In this document: piece after piece, positions 8,371 to 17,251 of the stretch
Position numbering within the stretch: the stretch's first letter is position 1
Layout of the letters: each line of letters starts with the position of its first letter
Assembly (NCBI RefSeq): GCF_900163635.1
Contig: NZ_FUID01000104.1
Location: 1-53,409 of the forward strand
DNA length: 53,409 nucleotides
DNA from: Leucobacter sp. 7(1)
Lineage (GTDB): Bacteria; Actinomycetota; Actinomycetes; Actinomycetales; Microbacteriaceae
Direction: 5' to 3'
The notes under the pieces: generated by a model
Told to the model about the DNA's origin: nothing
The model's database searches: none
What the model saw: the letters and a program-made list of their open reading frames with translations, nothing else
Translations under genes and position numbers: made by a program

Positions 8371-9456
8371 ATGCTCGAGCCCCGCGTCGATGTCACAATC
8401 GCAGTCCATTCCGCCTCGCGCCCCATTGCGCGCGCCGCGTCCTCCATCCTCGACCACACCGAGGCCCCGGTTCGCGTCAATGTCGTGGCCCACAACATTG
8501 ATCCGGAGATCATCCGCGCCAATCTGGGAGCGTACGCCGACGACCCACGGCTGCGGCTGCTGGCCCTGGCCGACGGCATTCCGTCCCCGGCCGGCCCGAT
8601 GAACCACGGCTTTGCAATGTCAACGGCCCCGTTCGTCGCTCTCCTCGGTTCGGACGACGAGTTCGCGCCGGGTGCGATCGATTCGTGGCTGCGGGTCCAG
8701 GAAGAGACGGGCGCCGAGGCAGTGATCGCGCGGATCCAGCTCGTCACCGGCGGCACTGACCCCTACCCTGCGGTCCGGGGAGGCCGGCGAAGCCGGGAGC
8801 TCAGCGGACGGCGGGATCGGCTCTCCTACCGGAGCGCGCCCCTCGGCCTGATCGATCGCCGTCGTTTCGGGGAGCTTCGCCTGACAGAAGGCGTCCGATC
8901 CGGCGAGGATCTCGCCTACTCACTCACGGTGTGGTTCACGGGGAAGCACCTTGCGTATGACCTTGACGGCCCGCCCTACGTGGGCCACGACGATGCCGAG
9001 GACCGGGTTACCTCGGCCCCACGGCCCCTCGCTGAAGACTTCGCGTTCCTCGATTACATCGAGCAGCTGCCGTGGTTCCGCGACACGTCTGCAGCAGACC
9101 GCACAGCGATTGCGGTCAAGCTGATCCGGATCCACGTCTTCGATGCGGTGCTCGCTCGAGTGAGCAGTCCCGAAGCACTCGCGGAGAACCGTGCGGGCTT
9201 GCTCGCGCTCGTCGATCGACTCGAGCGGCTCGGCCCAGGAGCGCTCCGACTGCTCGCCCGCACCGACCACGCGGTATTCGACACGTTGCGGGATCCGCAG
9301 AGCACCCCGGAGCAGGTCACTGAGCGATTGCAGCGCCGACTCGCCTACCTCTCGGTGCCGACGCTCCTCACCCGCAATCCGTTCCTCGTGTTCCATGCGC
9401 AGGCTCCGTTCCGGAACCTGTTCGCGGGCTACCGGATCATGCGGCGCTTCCGCTAG
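8371..9456 (+). CDS. GT2 glycosyltransferase, tandem paralogue B
   Basis: 361 aa. Same architecture as the gene at 7276: VDVTIAVHSASRPIARAA, VNVVAHNID, DGIPSPAGPMNHG, then LLGSDD. The first acidic residue of the FLDSDD motif is Gly93 here, while D95 and D96 remain, so the metal site is altered but may still work. It ends 3 bases into the convergent ABC transporter stop (shared CTAG at 9453-9456). Likely a cytoplasmic sugar transferase acting in the same glycan as paralogue A, perhaps on a different linkage. Confidence 0.82.
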   Translation: MLEPRVDVTIAVHSASRPIARAASSILDHTEAPVRVNVVAHNIDPEIIRANLGAYADDPRLRLLALADGIPSPAGPMNHGFAMSTAPFVALLGSDDEFAPGAIDSWLRVQEETGAEAVIARIQLVTGGTDPYPAVRGGRRSRELSGRRDRLSYRSAPLGLIDRRRFGELRLTEGVRSGEDLAYSLTVWFTGKHLAYDLDGPPYVGHDDAEDRVTSAPRPLAEDFAFLDYIEQLPWFRDTSAADRTAIAVKLIRIHVFDAVLARVSSPEALAENRAGLLALVDRLERLGPGALRLLARTDHAVFDTLRDPQSTPEQVTERLQRRLAYLSVPTLLTRNPFLVFHAQAPFRNLFAGYRIMRRFR

Positions 9457-11261
9457 TCCTGTTCGCTCTCGCGCACCACGGACGCGAGGCCCGCGAGCGC
9501 GACCTGCTCGCCGAACGCCGGATGCGCGCGGGCCACCTCCGCGAAGGTGCCCTGCGCGACGATGACCCCGTCGTCGAGGTAGCAGATCTGGTCGTAGTCT
9601 TTGATCGTAGACAGACGGTGCGCCACCGAGATGAGCGTCACCTCACCCTGAAGACTCCGAATCGACTTGGTCACCTCGTCCTCGGTTTTCGTGTCGAGGG
9701 AGGACGTCGACTCGTCGAGCACCAGTACGAGGGGGTCCGTGTAGAGCGCGCGAGCGATACCGAGGCGCTGCTGTTGCCCGCCCGAGAGCGATACCCCGCG
9801 CTCGCCAATACGTTCGTGAATTCCGCCGGCACGAGAATCGATGAGTGAACCCAGCTGGGCGCGCCGCAGCGCGCGTTCGACCCGCTCGGGATCGAGTTCA
9901 TCACCCCAGGTGAGCGCGACGTTCTGCGCAATAGTCCCGTCGAAGAGCGCCACTCGCTGTGGCACGTACCCGACACGGCCACGCCACTGTTTGAGCACCG
10001 CCTGGAGCGACTCCGCATCGATGTCGATGCGCCCGGATGACGGTTGACTGAGACCAAGCAACAAGTCGATGAGAGTCGACTTCCCCGCCCCGGACGGGCC
10101 GACGATTCCCACGGAGCTCCCGAACGGGATCGCGAGCGACATGCCCCGGATTACCTCGTCGTCAGCCCCCGGATACCGGAAGTGCACGTCGGTCAGCCGG
10201 AGCTCGTCCGGGCGCTCGGCAAGCGTCGCGGTGTCCGCGGGTGCCTGTGACGTTTTCATGTCGTGTTCCGCGGCCAACATGTCCCCGATGACATCTTTGG
10301 CACCCGGCACACTCGCGGTCGCCTGCACGATCCCGCCCTGCACACCGGTGAGCGCGGGGATGAGGCGGATCCCCGTCATCGCGAAGAGCGACACGGAGGT
10401 GAGCCCGGCGGCCATGCCACCCTGCAGCACTGCGACACCGCCGATGAGAATCACGCCACCGAACAGCGCAGCCTCATACGCGAATCCGGGCAGGATGCCC
10501 AGGAACGAACCGTTCGCACGCGCACGCACGCTGTGCTTGCGGTTCGCGGTGACAAGATCTGCGACCTCTCCGAGGCCGTTCCGGAGGCTCAGCTCCTTGA
10601 GCGCGTCAATCATTTCGGTCATGAGGTTAGCGACTCGGTACCCGTAGTACAGCCCCACCTGGCCCGCTTCAAGAACACGCTTCGTGACAACGAAGTGCAC
10701 GAGCAGCATGACAAGCGAGAGGTATACGAACGCAATCGCGGAGGTCAGTGGATCAGCGAAGACCAGCACCCCGAGCACAAGCACGAAGGTAAAGAAGGAG
10801 CTCGGGATTCGCATGATGGGCAGCACGAAGCCCGCCATCGTGTTCGCGATGCCCGCATCCGCGATACGCGTGATCTCGGCGACCGAGCGCTTCGCGCGCT
10901 CCTCCCAGCTGGAATTGATGTAGGCGCGGAAGAGGCGGTCACCGATCTCCAGCTCGTACTTCGCAAAGCGCCGCGTCGCGAACCACTGCAGCACCACGTT
11001 GAGCGCCGACTTCAGGATCATCAGCAGCAGCGCGATGAGCACAAAGAGTGGTGCCACCTCGGGGGACACACTGCCAATGACCGGCAGCGTAATCGTCGTG
11101 CCACTGATTGCGGGGCCGATCACAACCGCGAGCAGCGCCATCCCAATCGCATCCAGCGTGGTGATGAGGCTCGTGGCAACCATGTAGCCGACGAAGTACC
11201 GCTGTGCTCCTGGGGGGAGGAGCGGAAGCAACTGCCGGAGAACTGACCAGATTTCTTTCAT
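9453..11261 (-). CDS. MsbA/PglK-type ABC exporter (fused permease-ATPase)
   Basis: 602 aa half-transporter. The N-terminal half has about six hydrophobic helices. The ATPase half has Walker A GPSGAGKST, signature LSGGQQQRLGIARAL, Walker B LVLVLDEST and the H-loop SVAHRLST. Architecture and context resemble lipid-linked oligosaccharide flippases such as PglK; drug-type exporters share the fold. Located downstream of the DegT gene on the same strand with a 39-base gap holding a strong hairpin. Together with the Wzm/Wzt pair at 16385-18362 it gives this cluster two export routes. Substrate inferred from context only. Confidence 0.85.
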   Translation of the reverse strand: MKEIWSVLRQLLPLLPPGAQRYFVGYMVATSLITTLDAIGMALLAVVIGPAISGTTITLPVIGSVSPEVAPLFVLIALLLMILKSALNVVLQWFATRRFAKYELEIGDRLFRAYINSSWEERAKRSVAEITRIADAGIANTMAGFVLPIMRIPSSFFTFVLVLGVLVFADPLTSAIAFVYLSLVMLLVHFVVTKRVLEAGQVGLYYGYRVANLMTEMIDALKELSLRNGLGEVADLVTANRKHSVRARANGSFLGILPGFAYEAALFGGVILIGGVAVLQGGMAAGLTSVSLFAMTGIRLIPALTGVQGGIVQATASVPGAKDVIGDMLAAEHDMKTSQAPADTATLAERPDELRLTDVHFRYPGADDEVIRGMSLAIPFGSSVGIVGPSGAGKSTLIDLLLGLSQPSSGRIDIDAESLQAVLKQWRGRVGYVPQRVALFDGTIAQNVALTWGDELDPERVERALRRAQLGSLIDSRAGGIHERIGERGVSLSGGQQQRLGIARALYTDPLVLVLDESTSSLDTKTEDEVTKSIRSLQGEVTLISVAHRLSTIKDYDQICYLDDGVIVAQGTFAEVARAHPAFGEQVALAGLASVVRESEQD

Positions 11262-11282
11262 AGTGCCGTGAGGCCCCGCGCT

Positions 11283-11299
11283 CTCGGGCGGTGCCCGAG
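11283..11299 (-). promoter_or_regulatory. Hairpin between DegT and ABC exporter genes
   Basis: CTCGGGC (11283-11289) and GCCCGAG (11293-11299) form a perfect 7-bp stem with a 3-base loop immediately after the DegT stop codon. There is no T-run on the minus-strand 3' side, so it may be a weak attenuator or an mRNA-stabilising end rather than a full terminator. Confidence 0.4.
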
Positions 11300-11300
11300 C

Positions 11301-12413
11301 CTACGCCCCCGCCTGCAGCACGGCGGTAACGCCGGCGATAATGCGATCAACATCGCCTTCACCCAGCGAGGGGTGCACCGGAAGCGAGAGTACCTCGGAC
11401 GCGGCCTTCTCGGTTTCTGGGAGTTCCAGGCCCGGGGCGAACGGCGCGAGCGAGGGCAGGCGGTGGTTCGGGATCGGGTAGTACACCCCCGAGCCCACAT
11501 TGTGCTCCGTCTTCAGGGCGTCGCGCAGGCGATCTCGCTCGCCCGCGTCCACGCGGATCGTGTACTGGTGGTACACGTGCACGGCCTGCGGAGCCACGTA
11601 CGGGGTAGTAACGCCGGCGATACCTGCGAGCCCGGCGGTGAGCGCGGCAGCATTAGCCTGGCGCTGCGCGGTCCACGCGTCGACCTTCGTGAGCTGCACG
11701 CGGCCGATTGCGGCGTGCACGTCCGTCATGCGAGCGTTGTAGCCAATGACCTCGTTGGCGTACTGGGTTTCCATGCCCTGGTTGCGGAGCAGACGCACAT
11801 TGCGCGCGATCTCCTCGGTGGCGCACGTCACCATGCCGCCCTCACCCGAGGTCATGTTCTTCGTCGGGTAGAGACTGAACATCGCGAAGTCACCCAAAGT
11901 GCCAACGGGGCGGCCATCCCAGGACGCGCCGTGTGCCTGCGCGGCGTCCTCGTAAATCGCGAGGCCGTGTTCTTCAGCGATGGCGTTGATCTGGTCCACC
12001 AGGTACGGGTGCCCGTACAGGTGCACCGGCATGATGCCCTTGGTCTTCGGGGTGATCGCTGCGCGGACAGATGCCGGATCGAGCGTAAAGGTCTGCGGGT
12101 CGATGTCCGCGAACACCGGGGTCGCGCCGGTGAGCGCGACCGAGTTCCCCGTCGCGGCGAAGGTGAACGAGGGGACGATGACCTCGTCGCCCGCTCCGAC
12201 ACCCGCGGCGAGCAGGCCCAGGTGCTGACCGCTCGTGCCCGAGTTCACTGCGACCGTGGCGCGCCCGTTCACGAAGTGTTCAGCGAACTCGGACTCGAAC
12301 GCGGCGACCTCGGGGCCCTGCGCAATCATGCCGGAGCGCAGCACGCGGTCGACCGCCGCGCGTTCGTCGTCGCCGATGATCGGCTTGGCCGGGGGAATGA
12401 ACTCTGCTGACAT
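11301..12413 (-). CDS. DegT/DnrJ/EryC1/StrS PLP-dependent sugar aminotransferase
   Basis: 370 aa. The Schiff-base lysine is K185 in SLYPTKNMTSGEGG, and D156 in YEDAAQAHGA contacts the cofactor pyridine nitrogen; AVNSGTSGQHLGLLAAG binds PLP phosphate. These enzymes aminate nucleotide-linked keto-sugars (often 3- or 4-keto) to build amino sugars for surface glycans. Start ATG 12413 has GGAAGGTG about 8 bases upstream; the open frame continues much further but runs antisense to the divergent GT2. An N-acyltransferase for the new amine could be the LpxA-fold protein at 15621. Position of amination cannot be told from sequence. Confidence 0.92.
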   Translation of the reverse strand: MSAEFIPPAKPIIGDDERAAVDRVLRSGMIAQGPEVAAFESEFAEHFVNGRATVAVNSGTSGQHLGLLAAGVGAGDEVIVPSFTFAATGNSVALTGATPVFADIDPQTFTLDPASVRAAITPKTKGIMPVHLYGHPYLVDQINAIAEEHGLAIYEDAAQAHGASWDGRPVGTLGDFAMFSLYPTKNMTSGEGGMVTCATEEIARNVRLLRNQGMETQYANEVIGYNARMTDVHAAIGRVQLTKVDAWTAQRQANAAALTAGLAGIAGVTTPYVAPQAVHVYHQYTIRVDAGERDRLRDALKTEHNVGSGVYYPIPNHRLPSLAPFAPGLELPETEKAASEVLSLPVHPSLGEGDVDRIIAGVTAVLQAGA

Positions 12414-12459
12414 ACGGGAACACCTTCCGTGGGCACGGGTATGCCCAACATTCATCTGC

Positions 12460-12465
12460 CAGAAT
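12460..12465 (+). promoter_or_regulatory. Possible -10 box (CAGAAT) before leaderless GT2
   Basis: CAGAAT, 6 bases, then ATG 12472, with no ribosome site. It is a weaker match to TANNNT than the others. Divergent from the DegT start at 12413. Confidence 0.35.
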
Positions 12466-12471
12466 ACCTGT

Positions 12472-13167
12472 ATGACCTCCGAATCCGCGGCAGCAGCCGT
12501 CTTCGCTGCCGACACCTGGGTCGTGATCCCCCTGTATAACGAAGCGACCGTGATCGCTGGGGTGATCCGCGACCTCCTCGCGCAGTTCCCCAACATCGTC
12601 TGTATCGACGATGGATCACGGGACGGCTCCGGGGATATCGCACGCCAGGCTGGAGCCCGGGTCGTCACCCACCCGATCAATCTCGGGCAGGGTGCCGCAC
12701 TGCAGACCGGGTTCGAGTACGCCCTCGAGCGCGGTGCTCGATATGTGGTGACCTTTGATGCTGACGGGCAGCACAGAGTCGAGGACGCCGTGGCGATGCT
12801 TGAACGTTCACGGTCAGAAGACCTGGCGATCGTGTTTGGCTCCCGATTTCTCGACGACCGGACCAATCCGGGCTTTCTGAAGAAGGTTGTCCTTAAGACC
12901 GCCGTGGCCGTGACGAATATCACTACTCGGACCAGGCTCACTGACGCGCACAATGGGCTGCGGGTCATCCGCGCCGACGCGCTCCGGCAGATCAAGCTCC
13001 GTCAGGATCGCATGGCCCACGGAACGGAGATCGTGGTGCAACTCGGACGCACCGGCCTGCCGTACGCCGAACACCCCGTTGAGGTGATCTACTCGGAGTA
13101 TTCAAAGGCGAAGGGCCAGTCCCTGCTGAACTCCGTGAACATCCTCGTGGACCTGATCATCCGGTAG
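12472..13167 (+). CDS. DPM1-like GT2 glycosyltransferase
   Basis: 231 aa. WVVIPLYNEATVIAGVI, CIDDGSRDGS and FDADGQH are the canonical motifs of polyprenyl-phosphate mannosyl/glucosyl-type GT2 enzymes, with the DxD metal site in FDADG. NLGQGAALQTGFEYAL follows the family pattern. It lacks C-terminal membrane helices, so it probably works at the membrane with the adjacent DUF2304 protein; the GT2-DUF2304 pairing is common. Likely makes an undecaprenyl-phosphate sugar or adds the first sugar to a lipid carrier. The gene at 13179 follows after 11 bases. Confidence 0.88.
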   Translation: MTSESAAAAVFAADTWVVIPLYNEATVIAGVIRDLLAQFPNIVCIDDGSRDGSGDIARQAGARVVTHPINLGQGAALQTGFEYALERGARYVVTFDADGQHRVEDAVAMLERSRSEDLAIVFGSRFLDDRTNPGFLKKVVLKTAVAVTNITTRTRLTDAHNGLRVIRADALRQIKLRQDRMAHGTEIVVQLGRTGLPYAEHPVEVIYSEYSKAKGQSLLNSVNILVDLIIR

Positions 13168-13178
13168 GGACCCCAGAC

Positions 13179-13562
13179 ATGACACTCTTCCAGTTCCTCC
13201 TCATCGCCGCGGTGATCGTGGCCGCGACGCTCGCGGTCCGGTTTCTGCCCGGCGAGCGCTCACTCGCGCTGAAACGGATCTTCGCGATCCTCTTCGTGAT
13301 CGCTGCGGTGGTCGCGATCCTCTTCCCCGGAGCGCTCACCTCGGTTGCGAACTTCTTCGGGATCGGCCGAGGCACCGACCTCCTGCTGTACTTGTTCATT
13401 GTGGCAATGCTGATCTTCGCTACGGCGACCGTGCGGGCAAAGGCCCGCAGTGACGCCCGCGTCTCGGAGCTCGCCCGGGCGGTCGCGCTGATGGAAGCCC
13501 GGATCATCGAAGGCCAGGATGACCCGCAGAGCCCGAGCACCGAGGAGACACCCGCACCGTGA
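13179..13562 (+). CDS. DUF2304 small membrane protein
   Basis: 127 aa with about three hydrophobic helices: residues 1-22, 33-60 (LKRIFAILFVIAAVVAILFPG) and 68-88. A charged helix follows (VRAKARSDARVSELARAVALMEAR) and the tail is acidic and proline-rich. Length and pattern match DUF2304, usually encoded beside DPM1-like GT2 genes. Probably an accessory subunit or membrane anchor for the preceding transferase. The stop overlaps the GTG start of the next gene, so the three genes likely form an operon. Confidence 0.82.
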   Translation: MTLFQFLLIAAVIVAATLAVRFLPGERSLALKRIFAILFVIAAVVAILFPGALTSVANFFGIGRGTDLLLYLFIVAMLIFATATVRAKARSDARVSELARAVALMEARIIEGQDDPQSPSTEETPAP

Positions 13563-15550
13563 TGGCCTGGATCGCCTTCGCCGGCCCCGTGCTCGCGGGA
13601 CTCCTGATCGTCGTGGTGCTCGGCGCACCGGCCGCGTGGGCACTGCGCCTCCGCGGCATCGCGATCCCGCTCGTGGCCGTGCCCGCGGCGTTCGCCGTCA
13701 TTGCTGTCAGTAGTGTGGTCGCCTCGATCGCCGGGGTTCGGTGGTCGCTGCTCCCGGCTCTTGCGCTCGCAGTGATTCTTGCCGTGGTACTCCGGCTGCT
13801 CAGGCGCTGGATTGGAGCTCCCGCCGGCCCGCGGTCCGGCCGGAACCAGCGGAGCGAGCTCTGGGTCGCACTCGCCGCGGCCGCCATCGGCGGTGCGGTC
13901 ATCGCGATTTCTCTTGCGGCCGGGCTCCGCACTCCCGGGGCGATCTCGCAGACCTTCGACGCGAACTTCCACCTCAACACGGTTCGCTACATTCTCGACT
14001 CGGGATCCGCGTCGCCGTTCACAATGGAGCTCACGACCCCGGGGTCGCCGGCGTTCTATCCGGCGCTCTGGCACGGTTTCGTCGCGCTCATCGCCCAACT
14101 CAGCGGTGCGTCGGTGCCAGTCGCCACGAACGCAGCTCTGTTCGTGACTTCCGCTGTGATCTGGCCGGTCGGGGCCGTAGCGCTGGGCCGTGCCGTCGCC
14201 GGCCCGAGCACTCGCGTTCTGGTGATTTCGGGGGCCCTGTCGGCCGCCTTCCCGAACTTCCCCCTCTTCCTCGCGGGCTACGGCGTGATCTACCCGAACC
14301 TCTTCGCGCTCGCGCTGCTTCCCTATTTGCTCGTCGCGGGGCTTCAGCTTCTGAACCTCGGACCCGCGCGGCGCGCGACCCCTCTGGCCCGTGGCACGCG
14401 CTGGTTGCTCTTCGTGGGCGCCCTCGGTGCCGCCGCACTGGCCCACCCAAATGTGATTCACGCGGTCCTCGCTTGGGGAGCGATTCCCGTGCTGTGGGTC
14501 GTGTGGCGCGGCCTGCGCGGTGGCCCTGTTCCCGGGCCCGACGGGGTGCGAGTCGCACCACCAACGCACGTTGCTGTTCGCCGCATCGGTGCCGTGATCG
14601 GCTTCGCGGTCCTTGCTGTCTCGATCCCGGCCGCCTGGATCCTCGGCCAGACCTACGACAACGCCTGGGAAGGGTTCTACGGTCCCCGGAGCGCCGCACT
14701 GCAGCTGATCGGCGGCACTCCGCACCTTGCCGGCCATGCCTGGACCGTAGCGCTCATCGTGTTGCTCGGCGCGCTGCTCGCATGGCGCTCACGCAACGTG
14801 CGGTGGCTTCTCGGGTCGGCTGTGGCTCTCGCCTTCCTCTACTGGGTCGCTGATGGGTTCCCTTCAAACGATCTCCGCACTGCGTTTGTGGGCCCCTGGT
14901 ACAACGACCCCCGCCGGCTCGCGTCACTCGTACCGTTCGGTGCTCTCCCCCTCGCCGTGCTCGGGGCGTCCGCCGCGTGGACGATGCTCCGCCCTGGCCT
15001 GCACCGGTTTGCCGGGATGAGGTCGACCCGTCCGCAGCGTGCGCGCCGGATCCTCACTGGTTTCGCGGTGCTGTTCCTGCTTGCAGCAGGGCAGGCGGGC
15101 ACGTTCTCAGCAATGCAGTCGCTGCGCGACGGCTACGAGACGCACGACGCGATCCTGCTTGACGATGACGAGCGGAAGCTGCTTGAACGGCTCGGGGAGG
15201 ACGTGCCGGAGGGCGCGACGATCGCGAACAGCCCGCTGAACGGCGGCTCGCTCGGCTACGCGATCGCGGATCGCCCGGTACTCTTCCCGCACACGAACGG
15301 CACCTACGATCCCCGCGCCTACACGCTCGTGACGAAGCTGACCTCGGATCCAGCGGCCGCCTGTGCCGCCTCCGAGGAACTTGGCGTCGAGTACGTGTTG
15401 GACTTTGGCACGGACTACGTATTCGAGAACGCGGCGAAGGTGTGGCCCCAGTTTGATCAGCTCAAGCATCTCGACCGCTCGCCGCTCCTCACAGAGGTCG
15501 ATCGCGAGGGCGACGCCGCGCTGTATCGGATCACCGGCTGCGCTCAGTAG
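13559..15550 (+). CDS. Large polytopic membrane protein (DUF6541-like, putative GT-C)
   Basis: 663 aa. Many hydrophobic helices span residues 1-530, followed by a soluble C-terminal part of about 130 residues containing GATIANSPLNGGSLGYAI and LFPHTNGTYD. This resembles DUF6541 actinobacterial membrane proteins thought to relate to GT-C transferases using lipid-phosphate sugars. An early extracellular loop has acidic FDANFHLNTVRYIL (about residues 137-150), a possible catalytic site. GTG 13559 or ATG 13562 could start it; both overlap the previous stop. It sits with a DPM1-like GT2 that could supply the lipid-linked donor. Transferase activity is inference. Confidence 0.7.
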   Translation: MMAWIAFAGPVLAGLLIVVVLGAPAAWALRLRGIAIPLVAVPAAFAVIAVSSVVASIAGVRWSLLPALALAVILAVVLRLLRRWIGAPAGPRSGRNQRSELWVALAAAAIGGAVIAISLAAGLRTPGAISQTFDANFHLNTVRYILDSGSASPFTMELTTPGSPAFYPALWHGFVALIAQLSGASVPVATNAALFVTSAVIWPVGAVALGRAVAGPSTRVLVISGALSAAFPNFPLFLAGYGVIYPNLFALALLPYLLVAGLQLLNLGPARRATPLARGTRWLLFVGALGAAALAHPNVIHAVLAWGAIPVLWVVWRGLRGGPVPGPDGVRVAPPTHVAVRRIGAVIGFAVLAVSIPAAWILGQTYDNAWEGFYGPRSAALQLIGGTPHLAGHAWTVALIVLLGALLAWRSRNVRWLLGSAVALAFLYWVADGFPSNDLRTAFVGPWYNDPRRLASLVPFGALPLAVLGASAAWTMLRPGLHRFAGMRSTRPQRARRILTGFAVLFLLAAGQAGTFSAMQSLRDGYETHDAILLDDDERKLLERLGEDVPEGATIANSPLNGGSLGYAIADRPVLFPHTNGTYDPRAYTLVTKLTSDPAAACAASEELGVEYVLDFGTDYVFENAAKVWPQFDQLKHLDRSPLLTEVDREGDAALYRITGCAQ

Positions 15551-15620
15551 CACCCCGGTTCCCAGTGCGTACGCCGCGAGCGCGCTAGCATCGACTCAGA
15601 CCCCGATCCAGAGGAGCAGC

Positions 15621-16373
15621 ATGCCCGCATCGATCAGTTCGCACGCGTTTATCGGCGAGGGCGTGACCCTCGGCGCCGACGTGACAATCGGCCCAGGTGC
15701 CGTGATCCTGGGCCCCTGCGTAATCGAAGCAGGGGCCTGGATCGGCCCTGGTGCCCAGATCGGCGCACCGCCCGAGATGTCGAGCCTGCGTCAGAACACG
15801 GCGTGGGCCGGTGATCTCGAACACGCGGGCGTCCACATCGGGGCCGGTGCCGTGATCCGCGAGGGTGCCGTAATCCATCAGGGCACATACCGGGAAACCA
15901 CCGTCGGACCGCGCAGCTGGGTACTCAACCGCGCCTACCTCGCGCATGATGTCCTACTCGGGGCCGACGCGACGGTCTCCGCGGGCGTCTCGATCGGCGG
16001 CCACTGTGTGATCGGTGACCGCGTGAACATTGGCATGAACGCCGTGGTACACCAGCGCCGCGTGATCGCACACGGCGCGATGGTGGGCATGGGTACTCCC
16101 GTTACCCGAGACGTCCCCCCGTTCGCGAAGGTGTACGGCACCCCACCCCGCCTCGCCGGTGTGAACGCGGTCGGGATGGAGCGCGCCGGGCACGACCCGG
16201 CCCTTGCCGAGGTGCTCGCCTCGCACTATGGCGAGGGTGAGTTGTTCACCAGCACCGAGTGTGTACCGGACGACCTCGGAACCCTGAGCGAGGCCGTGCG
16301 TTGGTGGCGCGCTCAAGGCGATCTGCGGCCTGTCTCAGTTGCTTCCCCAGATTTTGCAGCGCCGAGGAAGTAG
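15621..16373 (+). CDS. LpxA-fold (left-handed beta-helix) acyltransferase
   Basis: 250 aa. Hexapeptide repeats run through most of the protein (IGEGVTLGADVTIGPGAVI, HIGAGAVIREGAVIHQG, VSIGGHCVIGDRVNIGMNAV), then a short C-terminal helical tail, the layout of LpxA-type UDP-sugar acyltransferases. GAGGAG precedes ATG 15621, and a TAGCAT box lies at 15586-15591. A Gram-positive cell makes no lipid A, so this more likely acylates an amino sugar, perhaps the DegT product, for the surface polymer. It could use acyl-CoA or acyl-ACP. Confidence 0.8.
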   Translation: MPASISSHAFIGEGVTLGADVTIGPGAVILGPCVIEAGAWIGPGAQIGAPPEMSSLRQNTAWAGDLEHAGVHIGAGAVIREGAVIHQGTYRETTVGPRSWVLNRAYLAHDVLLGADATVSAGVSIGGHCVIGDRVNIGMNAVVHQRRVIAHGAMVGMGTPVTRDVPPFAKVYGTPPRLAGVNAVGMERAGHDPALAEVLASHYGEGELFTSTECVPDDLGTLSEAVRWWRAQGDLRPVSVASPDFAAPRK

Positions 16374-16376
16374 ACT
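16371..16376 (+). promoter_or_regulatory. -10 box (TAGACT) before leaderless ABC permease gene
   Basis: TAGACT begins with the stop codon of the preceding gene and lies 8 bases before GTG 16385. The same hexamer precedes the starts at 18401 and 33692. Confidence 0.45.
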
Positions 16377-16384
16377 CCTCTGTC

Positions 16385-17251
16385 GTGGCATATGTAGCAG
16401 CACTTTCCGACCCGGAGTTTGATACTCCAGGGAAGAGCAAGGGCCTCATCGATGTATTTCGACACCGGTACCTCCTCTCTCTTCTCCTCAAGAAGGGCAT
16501 CACCACCCGGTACTACGGGTCCGTGCTCGGCTGGGTGTGGTCGTATGTGCGACCCGCCGCACAATTCCTCATGTATTACCTCGTCATCGGGGTTGTACTC
16601 GGCGCGAACAGAGGCATGGATTTTTTCCCTGTCTACCTCTTCGCAGGGATTATCACTGTCAACCTCTTCAGCGAGGCGCTCCGAAACACTACCAACGCGA
16701 TCACGGACAACGCTGCTCTCGTGAAAAAGATCTACTTGCCAAGGGAGCTTTTCCCCGTTGCAGCCATCGGGGTCGCGTTCGTTCATTTTCTTCCTCAGGC
16801 CGCGGTTCTGCTCGCAGTATGTCTATTCCTCGGCTGGACGATTACTTGGATGCAAGTCCTTGCCTTCGCCGTCGGGTTGTTTGTTGTTCTGGTCTTCGCG
16901 CTCGGACTCGGTCTGTTCTTCGGGGCGATCAACGTCGCCTATCGTGATGCGCGCAACATCGTCGATTTGATTCTCATGTTCGCAACCTGGGCATCCCCGG
17001 TTCTCTATTCTTGGGAAATGGTTCACAAGCTCATGCCCGACTGGCTGTTCAACCTTTTCATGGTGAACCCGGTCACCACGGCAGTTGAACTCTTCCACAA
17101 CGTTTTCTGGCTCCCACTCGCGCCCGGCACGCCCCGGCCAGAGCATCTCCTCATCAATGCAGGGATCGGGCTTGTACTGGCGCTCATCACGCTGCTTATC
17201 GGCCAGTTCACGTTCCGAAAGCTGGAGGGGAATTTTGCCCAGCACCTCTAA
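16385..17251 (+). CDS. Wzm/TagG-type polysaccharide ABC permease
   Basis: 288 aa, ABC-2 transporter permease. After a cytoplasmic amphipathic start (SLLLKKGITTRYYGSVLG, typical of the family) there are about six hydrophobic helices. VNLFSEALRNTTNAITDNAALVKKI matches the region between helices in TagG/Wzm proteins, and ASPVLYSWEMV is the usual periplasmic loop. It pairs with the ATPase that overlaps it by 17 bases and exports lipid-linked polysaccharide or teichoic-type polymer. The start is chosen as GTG 16385 because of the upstream TAGACT; a longer frame to 16259 overlaps the previous gene. Confidence 0.9.
   Translation: MAYVAALSDPEFDTPGKSKGLIDVFRHRYLLSLLLKKGITTRYYGSVLGWVWSYVRPAAQFLMYYLVIGVVLGANRGMDFFPVYLFAGIITVNLFSEALRNTTNAITDNAALVKKIYLPRELFPVAAIGVAFVHFLPQAAVLLAVCLFLGWTITWMQVLAFAVGLFVVLVFALGLGLFFGAINVAYRDARNIVDLILMFATWASPVLYSWEMVHKLMPDWLFNLFMVNPVTTAVELFHNVFWLPLAPGTPRPEHLLINAGIGLVLALITLLIGQFTFRKLEGNFAQHL

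Noticed and set aside
13157-14737. Long open frame on the minus strand (526 codons)
   Set aside because: Antisense to DUF2304 and the polytopic membrane protein, highly charged and repetitive, no domain recognisable.
15621-16373. Lipid A biosynthesis gene (lpxA)
   Set aside because: No other lipid A, LPS-transport or outer-membrane gene is present, and the rest of the window is Gram-positive in type; the fold is used for amino-sugar acylation too.
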